In this document: piece after piece, positions 7,562-16,717 of the stretch
Layout: each line of letters opens with the position of its first letter
How positions within the stretch are numbered: the first letter of the stretch is position 1
NCBI RefSeq assembly: GCF_017982655.1
Contig: NZ_JABXYX010000031.1
Location: 1-64,000, forward strand
Direction of reading: 5' to 3'
From: Brasilonema sp. CT11
GTDB taxonomy: Bacteria > Cyanobacteriota > Cyanobacteriia > Cyanobacteriales > Nostocaceae
DNA length: 64,000 nt
Made by a program: the position numbers and the translations under genes
Notes under the pieces: model-generated
The model's database searches: none
What the model saw: only the letters and a program-made list of their open reading frames with translations
What the model was told of the DNA's origin: nothing

Positions 7562-10500
7562 ATGCATCGTATCAATGCCACATCGGGAGGATGGAATCCT
7601 CAGTCGGAAAGTATCATTTTTCTGGAACAAACCCCTGCTCCCATAGTATTTCTGACGTCTGCTGATACGGACATTCAAACTTTGGCGGCTGCTGTACCCA
7701 AATTACCCACGACATTCCCTGCTTTAAGAGTTGCCAACTTGCTGCAATTGCAGCATCAAGTCAGTATTGATAACTATGCCGAAAAAGTTTTAGAGTTCGC
7801 AAGCGTGATTGTTCTCCGTTTATTAGGAGGACGCTCTTACTGGGCTTATGGCTTAGAAGTTGTGCAAGAAATAGTCCAACGTAATGGTACAACTCTCATT
7901 GTAATGCCAGGAGATGACGCAATAGACCCCGATTTCATCTCTCAGTCTAGCCTACCTTTGAGTACTGTGAATCAGGTATGGCAATACTTTAACGAAGGTG
8001 GAGTAGAAAATTTTCTCCACGCTCTGGAGTTTATTTGTGATACTTGCTTTTCAACTTTTTTTAATCCTCCATCACCGCAAGTTGTTCCTCGTGTAGGGTT
8101 GTATGAGTGGAGGAGAGAGCAGGAAGCAGGGAGCAGGGAACACTTCGACAAGCTCAGTGCATCGCAGGAAATAGGGAACAGGGAACAGGGAGCAGGGAGC
8201 AGGGAGCAGGGAGCAGAAAGCAGAGAGCAGGGAGCAGAAAGCAGCGAGAAAAATAACTCCCTCACTTCTAAAGTAGGAATTCTCTTCTACCGTGCTCATT
8301 ATCTGGCGGGAAATACTAAGGTAATTGATGCTTTGTGCAATAGTTTGGCGAAGCGAAATCTACAGCCAGTTCCAATTTTTGTTTCTTCTTTGCGTGATGT
8401 TGATGTTCAAGAAGAATTGTGTGAGTTTTTTCAACCTAAAGACACTCAGCAAATTGCCCTGCTGCTGAATACGACTAGTTTTTCTTTAGCCCGGTTGGAA
8501 ACAGAAACACCGCAGATTGATTTGTGGCAAAAATTAAATGTGCCGGTGTTGCAAGTTATCCTCAGTGGTGGTTCAATTGAGCAATGGGGGATACAATCTC
8601 AAGGACTCTCACCCCGTGATATGGCTATGAACGTGGCGCTTCCAGAGGTGGATGGGCGAATTATTTCTCGTGCTGTGTCTTTTAAGACGATACAGAGTAG
8701 CAGTTCCTCTTTGGAAACTGATGTCGTCGTCTATGAACCAGTAGGTGATCGCATTGAGTTTGTCACTTCTTTAGCCGCCAATTGGGTACGTTTGCGCTCC
8801 TTACCTCCTCAAGAACGTCGTGTGGCGTTGATTTTGGCAAATTACCCGAACCGTGATGGACGCCTTGCAAATGGTGTCGGGTTGGATACGCCCGCCAGTT
8901 GTGTGGAAATTCTTAAGGCTTTGCAGTTGGCTGGGTATCAGGTGGAAAATTTGCCTGAGACTGGGGATGAGTTGATTTCATGTCTCACTGCTGGGGTGAC
9001 GAATGACTCGGAAGGTAGGGAGTTGCGTCCGGTTCTGCAGTCTGTTTGTTTGGGGGAGTATCAGGAGTTTTTTGCTTCGTTACCAGAAGCTGTGCAGAAG
9101 GAAATTGGTGAAAGGTGGGGAGGGGTTTTTGAAACGAACCGCAGAGGCGCAGAGGGCGCAGAGAAAGAAAGAGAAGAAGATTTTAATTTTCCTGCCTCCT
9201 TCCCTGTTCCTGGAATTCAACTTGGTAACATTTTTGTAGGAGTTCAACCAGCGCGGGGTTATGATGTTGATCCAAGTTTGAGTTATCATGCGCCTGATTT
9301 GGAGCCAACTCACGATTATTTGGCTTTTTATTATTGGGTGAGAAAATGTTTTGGGGCTGATGCTGTTATTCATGTTGGGAAACATGGAAATTTAGAATGG
9401 TTACCAGGTAAAAGTGTGGCTTTGTCGAGTTGCTGTTATCCAGAAGTGGCTTTGGGAGCGCTTCCCCATTTGTATCCGTTTATTGTGAATGATCCTGGTG
9501 AGGGTTCCCAGGCGAAACGTCGCGCTCAAGCTGTGATTGTGGATCATCTGACGCCGCCTCTAACTCGTGCAGAACTTTATGGTTGTTTACATGAGTTGGA
9601 GAATTTGATTGATGAGTATTATGAGGCGCAAAGTTTAGATCCTTCTCGTTTACCAATGATTTGCGATCGCATACGCGAACTGGTTGTACAAGAAAATCTT
9701 TTCTTGGATCTGGAATTGAAGGAAAAGGCAAAAGGGATTCAGCGAAAACAAGAATCTTCTGTTTCTAGTTTTGATTTTTCAGTTTTACCTTCACTTGATG
9801 GTTATCTTTGTGAATTGAAGGAAGCTCAAATCCGTGATGGATTACATATTTTTGGGCAATGTCCTCAAGGGCGACAGTTGCGAGATTTAATTGTTGCGAT
9901 CGCACGTCATTCCAATCGTCATCATGTCGGGCTGACTCGTGCTTTGGCTCAAGATTTAGGTTTAGATTTTGATCCCCTCACGACTGATTTTAGTACTCAG
10001 TTATCAGTCCAAGATATTCAAATTTTAGCTAACAAAACTCAACACTCCTGTCGCAGTGTCGGCGATGCTGTCGAATTTTTAGAAGAACAAGCCGCCGCAC
10101 TTGTAGAAGAACTAATCACCCAAATCTCCCAGCCTACGGCTCGCTGGCCCCTAAGGGGGCGCTGCGCAAACGCTAACACTCCCTCCCTCCCCACCGTCCT
10201 CCACTGGATACGCACCACGCTTCTGCCTTCTTTACTACAAACCCAGCAAGAAATTACCAATTTGTTACACGGACTCGATGGTGGATATGTCCCCAGTGCC
10301 CCGGCTGGCGCACCAACGCGAGGGCGTCCAGAAGTTCTGCCAACTGGTAAAAATTTTTATTCAGTTGACATCCGCGCAATACCAACGGAAACTGCTTGGG
10401 ATGTAGGTAGAAAAGCTGCTGAGACAGTTGTTGAGCGTTACGTACAAGAGGAAGGAGAGTATCCGAAAACACTGGGATTATCTGTCTGGGGAACTGCCAC

Positions 10501-11644
10501 GATGCGGACTGGAGGTGATGATATTGCACAGGCGTTAGCTTTACTTGGGGTGCAGCCTGTATGGGATGGTGCGGCACGACGGGTGGTAGATTTTGAAATT
10601 TTACCGCTTTCTGTTTTGGGACGTCCGCGTGTGGATGTCACGTTGCGAATCTCTGGTTTTTTTAGGGATGCTTTTCCTAACTTGATTGATTTGTTCGACT
10701 CGGCTGTGCAAGCAGTGGCGGCTTTGGACGAACCGTCAGAGGAAAATCCTCTAGCCGCGCAAGTGCGTCAAGAAACTGAGTATTGGACACAACTTGGTTT
10801 AAGTTTACCAGAGGCAAAAGTGCGATCGCGCTACCGCATCTTTGGTTCTAAGCCAGGAGCTTATGGTGCAGGACTCCAAGGTTTAATTGAAGGACAAAAC
10901 TGGACAGATGATCAAGATCTAGCTCGTGCCTACATCAACTGGAGTTGCTATGCGTACTCTTCGTCAGCAACAGAAGCCCAGGAAGCAACCAATGCAGGAG
11001 TACAAGACAATTCCAAATTAGAAGTCTCCACTTCATCCCCTTCATCCCTTCAACAAGGACGTTCCGCGCCAGAAGCATTTGAAATGCGGTTGCGAGAAAT
11101 GCAGATAGTGTTACACAACCAAGACAATCGCGAACACGATTTGCTTGATTCTGACGATTACTATCAATTTCAGGGTGGTTTAACAGCTGCAATACGTGCC
11201 GTACAGGGAAAGAATCCCCAAACTTATTTTGGTGATCATTCCATTCCAGCCAAACCGCAAGTCCGTCAACTTAAAGAAGAAATCGCACGAGTGTATCGTT
11301 CTCGGGTTGTGAATCCTAAATGGATAGCAGGAATTATGCGCCACGGTTACAAAGGTGCTTTTGAAATGGCGGCAACTGTTGATTATTTATTTGCCTACGA
11401 TGCCACGGCAAAATGTGTGGAAGACTATATGTATCAGGGGATAACTGAAGCGTATTTGTTCGATCCAGTTGTTTCGGAATTTGTCTATCAAAAGAACCCA
11501 TATGCTTTGCGTGATATGGCTGAAAGATTGTTGGAAGCACATCAGCGCGGTTTATGGGACGATGTAAATACACAAACACTGGAACATTTACGAAACATAG
11601 TACATCAAGCTGAAGCAGCTATTGAAGGAAAACAAATGGTGTAA
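7562..11644 (+). CDS. cobN: CobN/BchH-family chelatase large subunit (cobaltochelatase subunit CobN)
   Basis: Large chelatase subunit that would bind the corrin/tetrapyrrole ring and insert metal with a CobS/T- or ChlI/D-like AAA+ partner. The N-terminus (MHRINATSGGWN... VFLTSADTDIQTLAAA) is CobN-like, not ChlH-like. Conserved blocks such as QPARGYDVDPSLSYHAPDLEPTHDYLAFYYW and HVGKHGNLEWLPGK are present. At 1360 residues it is longer than the roughly 1250-1300 I would expect. The excess lies in low-complexity stretches at about 182-230, 519-540 and 856-873, each of dispersed-repeat DNA read in frame, and at 1130-1170. Start ATG 7562. The next gene begins 6 nt after its stop, which suggests cotranscription. 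Confidence 0.9.
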   Translation: MHRINATSGGWNPQSESIIFLEQTPAPIVFLTSADTDIQTLAAAVPKLPTTFPALRVANLLQLQHQVSIDNYAEKVLEFASVIVLRLLGGRSYWAYGLEVVQEIVQRNGTTLIVMPGDDAIDPDFISQSSLPLSTVNQVWQYFNEGGVENFLHALEFICDTCFSTFFNPPSPQVVPRVGLYEWRREQEAGSREHFDKLSASQEIGNREQGAGSREQGAESREQGAESSEKNNSLTSKVGILFYRAHYLAGNTKVIDALCNSLAKRNLQPVPIFVSSLRDVDVQEELCEFFQPKDTQQIALLLNTTSFSLARLETETPQIDLWQKLNVPVLQVILSGGSIEQWGIQSQGLSPRDMAMNVALPEVDGRIISRAVSFKTIQSSSSSLETDVVVYEPVGDRIEFVTSLAANWVRLRSLPPQERRVALILANYPNRDGRLANGVGLDTPASCVEILKALQLAGYQVENLPETGDELISCLTAGVTNDSEGRELRPVLQSVCLGEYQEFFASLPEAVQKEIGERWGGVFETNRRGAEGAEKEREEDFNFPASFPVPGIQLGNIFVGVQPARGYDVDPSLSYHAPDLEPTHDYLAFYYWVRKCFGADAVIHVGKHGNLEWLPGKSVALSSCCYPEVALGALPHLYPFIVNDPGEGSQAKRRAQAVIVDHLTPPLTRAELYGCLHELENLIDEYYEAQSLDPSRLPMICDRIRELVVQENLFLDLELKEKAKGIQRKQESSVSSFDFSVLPSLDGYLCELKEAQIRDGLHIFGQCPQGRQLRDLIVAIARHSNRHHVGLTRALAQDLGLDFDPLTTDFSTQLSVQDIQILANKTQHSCRSVGDAVEFLEEQAAALVEELITQISQPTARWPLRGRCANANTPSLPTVLHWIRTTLLPSLLQTQQEITNLLHGLDGGYVPSAPAGAPTRGRPEVLPTGKNFYSVDIRAIPTETAWDVGRKAAETVVERYVQEEGEYPKTLGLSVWGTATMRTGGDDIAQALALLGVQPVWDGAARRVVDFEILPLSVLGRPRVDVTLRISGFFRDAFPNLIDLFDSAVQAVAALDEPSEENPLAAQVRQETEYWTQLGLSLPEAKVRSRYRIFGSKPGAYGAGLQGLIEGQNWTDDQDLARAYINWSCYAYSSSATEAQEATNAGVQDNSKLEVSTSSPSSLQQGRSAPEAFEMRLREMQIVLHNQDNREHDLLDSDDYYQFQGGLTAAIRAVQGKNPQTYFGDHSIPAKPQVRQLKEEIARVYRSRVVNPKWIAGIMRHGYKGAFEMAATVDYLFAYDATAKCVEDYMYQGITEAYLFDPVVSEFVYQKNPYALRDMAERLLEAHQRGLWDDVNTQTLEHLRNIVHQAEAAIEGKQMV
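8107..8253 (+). repeat. In-frame heptamer-repeat insertion inside cobN
   Basis: The stretch is built from tandem GGGAGCA/GGGAACA-type heptamers and contains a second repeat (cttcgacaagctcagtgcat) at about 8142-8162. It encodes the low-complexity segment EQEAGSREH...REQGAESREQGAESSE. The same heptamer reappears outside genes at about 55918-55935. Since 7 is not divisible by 3, keeping the frame implies selection or a fortunate total length. Confidence 0.8.
9129..9180 (+). repeat. In-frame CGCAGAGG-type repeat inside cobN
   Basis: aacgaaccgcagaggcgcagagggcgcagagaaag matches the core of the intergenic element at 35178-35486 (gaaccgcagagaacgcagagg). It encodes ETNRRGAEGAEKEREED just before the conserved LGNIFVGVQPARGYD block, so it sits in a surface loop of cobN. 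Confidence 0.7.
10130..10180 (+). repeat. In-frame GC-rich repeat inside cobN
   Basis: cgctggcccctaagggggcgctgcgcaaacgc is the same type of dispersed repeat that occurs inverted at about 49556-49590 (gcgtttgcgcagcgccccct). In cobN it encodes PTARWPLRGRCANANTPS, which is unlike the surrounding protein. Confidence 0.65.
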
Positions 11645-11650
11645 AAAATT

Positions 11651-12781
11651 ATGGAAAATCTTGCGTATTTGCACGTATCATCTGTTTACGAGGACTTACC
11701 CTCCAGTGAATTAATATCGCTCAGCCGTTTGTTTAAGCAAACAGTAGCACCGGATTGGAAACGTCTGTCTGGTAAAGCTTGGAAATATATGCTACCTTTA
11801 GCCCTCGGTTTATCTGTTCTCAGTGGTGTGAGCAGCGCTCTAGCACTTGAGAATGGCGATCGCGGTCCTTCTGTGAAAACTCTACAACAACAGTTGAAAG
11901 CAGCAGGCTTCTATCAAGCTTCCGTCACTCAAGTATACGACACTGAGACAGAAGCTGGTGTGCGCCGCTTCCAAAGAGCGGCTGGTTTAGATGTTAACGG
12001 TGTTGCTGGATCTGTGACTTTAGAAAAATTAGAGAATTGGCGTACCTCTAATCAAACTTCCCAAGCGACAAAGATCAGCACTAGGAATGAGCAAATTAGA
12101 ACAACCAGTTCTGAGAATCAATCAGTAACGAATAAGCGTCGCAGTTCTAACATTCTCCAAAAAGGAGATGAAGGTGAAGATGTCAGAGTTCTACAAGAAC
12201 GATTGCGAATTGCAGGCTTTTATACAGGTAACGCCACAAAAGTATTTGGTCCAATTACTGAAGAAGCTGTCAAGCGGTTCCAAGAAGCTTATAACTTAGC
12301 CCCTGATGGAGTTGTCGGATCAGAAACGCAAGCAAAACTCCCAACACTTTCTATTGGTTATGGAGAAGATTCACCCACTAACCAACCTACCACTGGAGAA
12401 AAACTTCGGTTGGGCGATCGTGGTGAGGCTGTAAGAATTCTTCAAGAACAATTAATCAGCGCAGGATACTTACAAGGAGAGCCAAACGGTTACTTTGGTC
12501 CTAATACGGCAGATGCTGTACGCCGGTTCCAGGAAGATAATTACCTAGCCGCAAGCGGTATTGCTGGTCCAACAACCCGCGCTAAATTGTACAGCATGGC
12601 GAATGATGCTCCTACAAGTGGTGATTTTAATGTTTTGGAGATTCAAAGACGACTACGGGAGCAGGGTTTTTACAAAGGTGCTCTTAATGGTGTGATGGGA
12701 GACGAGACAAAGAAAGCTATTAGACAAGCACAACAATTCTACGGTATCAGTTTGACTAACGTCAGAAGCGGACGCTTTTAG
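11651..12781 (+). CDS. Peptidoglycan-binding protein with four PG_binding_1 repeats
   Basis: Exported cell-wall-binding protein of 376 residues. A cytoplasmic head of about 45 residues is followed by a hydrophobic segment (MLPLALGLSVLSGVSSALA, about 47-66). Four PG_binding_1 modules then follow, near 68-130, 168-230, 250-312 and 325-376, each with a GDxGxxVxxLQxxLxxxGFY start and an AVxRFQ helix. No catalytic domain is present. It lies 6 nt after cobN and converges on furA with a 136-nt gap. This is the position of alr1690 beside furA in Anabaena sp. PCC 7120, whose transcript I recall running on as furA antisense RNA. Orthology is inferred from domain content and position. Confidence 0.88.
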   Translation: MENLAYLHVSSVYEDLPSSELISLSRLFKQTVAPDWKRLSGKAWKYMLPLALGLSVLSGVSSALALENGDRGPSVKTLQQQLKAAGFYQASVTQVYDTETEAGVRRFQRAAGLDVNGVAGSVTLEKLENWRTSNQTSQATKISTRNEQIRTTSSENQSVTNKRRSSNILQKGDEGEDVRVLQERLRIAGFYTGNATKVFGPITEEAVKRFQEAYNLAPDGVVGSETQAKLPTLSIGYGEDSPTNQPTTGEKLRLGDRGEAVRILQEQLISAGYLQGEPNGYFGPNTADAVRRFQEDNYLAASGIAGPTTRAKLYSMANDAPTSGDFNVLEIQRRLREQGFYKGALNGVMGDETKKAIRQAQQFYGISLTNVRSGRF

Positions 12782-12905
12782 CATCCGCTCAGGTGTTGGT
12801 GGTGTTGATACCTAACAGTTTGCCAACCTCCTATAACAACAAGTTCAAAGCTGCTAATGAAATTTACCAAAATATTTCATTGCAGCCAGCGCTTTCTTAA
12901 ATCGT

Positions 12906-12950
12906 AAAACCCAAGTGTTACAGTGGCATGAGTGCTCTTTGGCACTTGGG
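12906..12950 (-). terminator. Rho-independent terminator of furA overlapping its stop codon
   Basis: On the minus strand CCCAAGTG (12943-12950) pairs with CACTTGGG (12910-12917), and TTTT follows at 12906-12909. The 25-nt loop contains the furA stop codon. In the opposite direction the spacer has only a weak AT-rich hairpin (aatgaaat/atttcatt, 12856-12881) without a T-run, so readthrough from the plus-strand gene is plausible. Confidence 0.55.
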
Positions 12951-13373
12951 ACAAACAGCATGAATTGTTAATTGGCAATCCAAGAGGTGAAAACCTTCTT
13001 TTTGTGCAGTTTTCGATCCAATTTTTAAAATAGAGTCGTTCTTGAACTCAATTGTCGTGTTGCATCTGACACAAATCAGGTGATGGTGGTGATGGGGATA
13101 GGGCTGATTAAGTTCGTAGTGTTTATGCCCTTCTCCTAGTTCTAACTCTCGTAAGATTCCCATGCGAGCCATCAACTTGAGAGTGCGATAAATCGTCGAT
13201 AGGCTAATTCCCTCGTGTTCGGCTGATAGCCTTTCGTAAAGATCTTCAGCACTGAGGTGTTCTCCTTGCGGCAGTTCTTGAAAAATGTGTAGAATGACTT
13301 CGCGCTGGGGTGTTAAACGCCAACCACGTTCATTAAGTTCTGCCTTTAGCGAGGCTGCTGTATAAGCTGTCAT
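12918..13373 (-). CDS. furA: Ferric uptake regulator FurA
   Basis: Fur-family metal-dependent repressor of iron genes, 151 residues. The winged-helix recognition region is SLSTIYRTLKLMARMG (about 56-71). The metal-binding core is the His run HHHHHLICVRC (about 93-103), with a second CxxC near the C-terminus (CPKC, about 140-143). CPxxC motifs of this kind are noted for FurA of heterocystous cyanobacteria. Together with sigC next door and the convergent peptidoglycan-binding gene, this matches the furA locus rather than zur or perR. Start ATG 13373. Autoregulation is likely from the family; I did not identify a specific Fur box. Confidence 0.9.
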   Translation of the reverse strand: MTAYTAASLKAELNERGWRLTPQREVILHIFQELPQGEHLSAEDLYERLSAEHEGISLSTIYRTLKLMARMGILRELELGEGHKHYELNQPYPHHHHHLICVRCNTTIEFKNDSILKIGSKTAQKEGFHLLDCQLTIHAVCPKCQRALMPL

Positions 13374-14083
13374 ACAATTTTCTCAACAAAGTCCATTAGT
13401 TGCGAATATAGCAAAAATTTGGACTAATTTGCAATAATCAAAGATTCTTGAGAAGAGTTATTAAATATTAAAGGTAAATTTTGAAACTTTAAGCAGTAAG
13501 TAAAAAAATAAGCGATCGCTTATCCTATCCTGTATAAATGTTTTCAAAGGCGAATCGAAAGATTGTTATGCTATTAGATGAAAATAACTTGCCATAAGTT
13601 AGTGAAAAGTTTTGGGAACTAGCATAAAATGAGTCAATAGCCTAAAGTCAAAAGTCTTTTACAACAGGCATCTTGGCTTGTGTGTAGAATGTATAAGTTT
13701 TTTTACCGAGAAACTATTTAGAAGTGATGAGTTAGGGCGTATATTTATGTATAAGTGGTGAGCAAGTCCTGCACCAATGTCTCCGGACAAAGGTATCTGC
13801 TGTTTAAAACAGGCTCGTTATAAAGAAGATACCCATAAGTCCTATGTCCAGATAACACGCTACTTTGAACGCGCCTGTTCGTGCACTTTACGGATACGGC
13901 ACAGCGGTGCCGTAAGAATACGGCAAAGAAAAATAGAATCAGGAACTCACTCTCATCAAAGATTTAGTGGTCACTAAGACAGTGATGAGTTCAAGTTCTT
14001 ACTAATTGGATTGAGAATTCGGAATTCGGAATTCCGAATTCTTCTTTTTGAGTAGTAATCATTGACTATTGACTATCGACTAA
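13374..14083. other. furA upstream region and furA-sigC spacer
   Basis: The AT-rich stretch at 13374-13470 should contain the furA promoter. A HIP1 palindrome lies at about 13512. A perfect 20-bp palindrome (gaattcggaattccgaattc, 14022-14041) is preceded by another gaattcg copy and followed by ttcttttt. Next comes a short cyanobacterial direct repeat (attgactattgactatcgac) just past the sigC stop. Short ORFs here have no support. Confidence 0.5.
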
Positions 14084-15334
14084 CTAGCTCAAAGACTCCA
14101 AGTAGTCGCGGATAAGATTGCGCCGCTTTGGTTGGCGCAGCTTTTGCAACGCTTTGGACTCGATTTGTCGTACACGTTCCCGTGATAAATCTAGAGCACG
14201 TCCAATTTCTGCTAAGGAGTAAGGATGACCATCTGCCAAACCAAACCGCATTAAAATCACATCACGCTCCCGGCTTGTTAAATCTGACAGAAGATTTTGC
14301 AAGTCTTTTTGTAAAGACTCTCGCATTAATGTCTCTTCTGGAGTGATGTTATCAGTTTCGAGTAATTCTCCTAACTCTGTGTCTTTGTCCTTACCAACTT
14401 TTGTCTCTAGAGAAACAGAACGAGGAACTCGCAAAAGAACTTCCCGCACTTGTGTAGGAGTCATGTCTAGCTCTTGAGCAAGATCTTCCAAAGTTGGAGT
14501 GCGACCTTTTTCTTGTGCGATTTTACGCTGAGCTTTTTTAATTTTGTTCAGCTTTTCTGTAATGTGGACAGGTAGGCGAATAGTGCGGCTAGAAGTTGCG
14601 ATCGCCCTTGTGATTCCTTGACGAATCCACCAATAAGCATAGGTGCTAAAGCGATAACCCTTGGTTGGATCAAATTTCTCAACTGCTCGTTCTAAACCAA
14701 GAGTCCCTTCTTGGACTAAATCCAACAATTCCAAACCACGATTTTGATATTTCTTAGCAACGGAGACAACAAGGCGAAGATTTGCCTTAATCATGTGTTC
14801 TTTTGCCTGGAGTCCACTGCTTTGAATTTTCTCCAGTTCTTCCACAGTCATTTTGGCTATTTCAGCCCAACGCCGTTTTCCTAGTCCTATAATCTGCTTA
14901 AGCTCCAACAGACTTACACCAGCAGCACCCGCCCAACGTTCAAGAGAAGGACGATGTCCTAATGCAGATGCCAAACGCTCTTGAGTTTCAATCAGTCGGA
15001 GATATGGTGCAATCACCTCATCTCCTTGTTCCGCAGCTTTAGACAGAAGTATTCGCATCCGCAAATAGCGCTGGACTTTTTGCGCTTCTGAAACTTCTTC
15101 ATCCCGTCCTAGTAATCGAACTCGACCAATTTCTTGAAGATATAGACGTACTAGATCTGTGCTGCGGCGGTTAAGATTTGCACCTAGGCTCGCAGAGTCA
15201 ACAGAAGTTATCTCCAGATCTTCAAGTTCATCAATCGGTAACTCAGTTTCGTCAACCGTGATATCTGGGTCAAAGACTGGATCAGATTGTTTGTTATTGA
15301 AAGCGGCATCTGCGTAAAAAGATGTTGCTGGCAT
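14084..15334 (-). CDS. sigC: Group 2 RNA polymerase sigma factor SigC
   Basis: Sigma-70-family factor of 416 residues. Region 1.2 is STDLVRLYLQEIGR, region 2 contains NLRLVVSVAKKYQNRGLELLDLVQEG and YRFSTYAYWWIRQGITRAI, region 3 is RLPVHITEKLNKIKKAQR, and region 4.2 is SLAEIGRALDLSRERVRQIESKAL. The short acidic N-terminus lacks the long region 1.1/1.2 spacer of the principal SigA, so it is a group 2 factor. Position next to furA matches Anabaena sigC, reported as responsive to nitrogen deprivation. The ATG at 15334 (MPATSFY) is preferred to an upstream TTG at 15349. Confidence 0.88.
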   Translation of the reverse strand: MPATSFYADAAFNNKQSDPVFDPDITVDETELPIDELEDLEITSVDSASLGANLNRRSTDLVRLYLQEIGRVRLLGRDEEVSEAQKVQRYLRMRILLSKAAEQGDEVIAPYLRLIETQERLASALGHRPSLERWAGAAGVSLLELKQIIGLGKRRWAEIAKMTVEELEKIQSSGLQAKEHMIKANLRLVVSVAKKYQNRGLELLDLVQEGTLGLERAVEKFDPTKGYRFSTYAYWWIRQGITRAIATSSRTIRLPVHITEKLNKIKKAQRKIAQEKGRTPTLEDLAQELDMTPTQVREVLLRVPRSVSLETKVGKDKDTELGELLETDNITPEETLMRESLQKDLQNLLSDLTSRERDVILMRFGLADGHPYSLAEIGRALDLSRERVRQIESKALQKLRQPKRRNLIRDYLESLS

Positions 15335-15796
15335 AAAGATTTGTCTCAATGGCTCCAGGTAACAATAGATTACGGTCAGCTAATTAACTGTTGCTATTGT
15401 TCCCGTGATTCTTGAAGAACTAACACGGTTTCGGGTTCCATTTAGGGTTTTTTTTTCAAAAAGCCTTTACTGGTTTTTTTTACACAATGCCCCCGAAGGA
15501 TCGGTTGCAGTAGCTTTCCCATGAATCAATAGCTATTTAAATTTCCTACGGGGCGTTAAATTGCAAATGACCTGATGAAAATTTGAACCTTCACATAATT
15601 TTAACTGTAGTTTATGCTGTAAAGTATAAATACATACTCGTGAAAAATTCTCTTCTTTATATGCATAGTCCTATCTACATGAGTCCCTAGGTGCTTTCCT
15701 GATAATTTACGAATTTTCCTTCAAAAATGATTAGTTATATTATGTGAACAGTCAGGGAGTTATTTTTCCCTCTGCTCGTGTGTTTCCCCTGCTTTC
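15335..15796. other. sigC upstream region / gpsA-sigC spacer
   Basis: AT-rich spacer with no credible ORF, expected to hold the sigC promoters. No conserved RNA or repeat was recognised. Confidence 0.4.
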
Positions 15797-16717
15797 CTAC
15801 TCTGGCTTTATATCTCGCAGCATGAGTTCTAAAAGTGCTTGTCGGGGTGTGACTTCACCTTGGAGTAAACGATGAACTTGCTCGGTAATTGGCATGGGAA
15901 TATTTCGCTGCTTGGATAGCCACACCAAAACCTGAGTGGTGTTGATTCCCTCAGCAGTTCCTTCTATATGAGCGAGAATTTCGGCTAGTGTTTGACCAAG
16001 AGCCAACTGGTAGCCAACTTGATAGTTACGACTCAAGGGACTGTTACAGGTTGCTAACAGATCACCCAAGCCAGACAAACCGTAAAATGTTTCTAATTTT
16101 GCACCCCAATGGACACCAATACGAACCATTTCTGTTAATCCACGGGTGAGTAAAGCTGCTTTGGCGTTGGTTCCCAAGTGCAAGCCATCACAGACACCAG
16201 CGGCGATCGCCATCACATTTTTTAGTGTGCCACCCAGCTCTACTCCCAAGATATCATAATTGGTGTAAACGCGAAAACGATCTGAAGAAAACACTACTTG
16301 CACGAATTCTGCTGCAGCCATAACACTGCTTGCTACAACTGTTGCAGCTGGTAACTCCTGTTGTATTTCTTTAGATAAATTAGGACCTGAGAGAACAACT
16401 ACTGCGTGGTTGGAGAAAGTTTCTTGCCAAATTTGTGATGGTGTACAAGTAGTTTGGGGGTCTAAGCCCTTTGTCGCTGTGACAAAAATTGTTTCTGGGG
16501 AAACGGGTAAAGACTGTAATTGAGAAGTTACAGATCTCACACCCTTCATAGAAACAGCAGAAACAACAATATCAGCACCTTGTACAATCTCCGCCAGCGT
16601 TTGAGAACCCTGACGCGACCACATGCTCACTTTATGATCATTCGTCTTTGCAAGAGTTGCAAGAGCCGTCCCCCAAGCACCTGCACCCAGAATTGCTACT
16701 GATTTTGGATGAGTCAT
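15797..16717 (-). CDS. gpsA: NAD(P)H-dependent glycerol-3-phosphate dehydrogenase
   Basis: Cytosolic enzyme reducing dihydroxyacetone phosphate to sn-glycerol 3-phosphate for membrane lipid synthesis. The Rossmann motif GAGAWGTALA is at residues 11-20. The conserved GPNLSKEI is near 112, the catalytic Lys lies in LGGTLKNVMAIAAG (about 165), and GLTEMVRIG and GLSGLGDLLATC follow. The 306 residues are typical but lack the 10-20 residue C-terminal tail of some homologues. The ATG at 16717 shares its A with the TAA stop of lipA, so the two genes are translationally coupled. Confidence 0.95.
   Translation of the reverse strand: MTHPKSVAILGAGAWGTALATLAKTNDHKVSMWSRQGSQTLAEIVQGADIVVSAVSMKGVRSVTSQLQSLPVSPETIFVTATKGLDPQTTCTPSQIWQETFSNHAVVVLSGPNLSKEIQQELPAATVVASSVMAAAEFVQVVFSSDRFRVYTNYDILGVELGGTLKNVMAIAAGVCDGLHLGTNAKAALLTRGLTEMVRIGVHWGAKLETFYGLSGLGDLLATCNSPLSRNYQVGYQLALGQTLAEILAHIEGTAEGINTTQVLVWLSKQRNIPMPITEQVHRLLQGEVTPRQALLELMLRDIKPE

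Noticed and set aside
7972-8299. Minus-strand ORFs rich in CSLLPAPCSLL
   Set aside because: Antisense reading of the heptamer repeat inside cobN.
7562-11644. Magnesium chelatase ChlH as the identity of the chelatase gene
   Set aside because: N-terminus and overall motifs fit CobN; the ChlH N-terminus is absent.
13777-13977. Small plus-strand ORF between furA and sigC
   Set aside because: No ribosome site, no recognisable protein features; contains repeat-like gcacagcggtgccgtaagaatacgg.
14022-14041. Palindrome as the sigC terminator
   Set aside because: On the sigC strand no T-run follows the stem; the T-rich side faces the other strand, where no gene ends.
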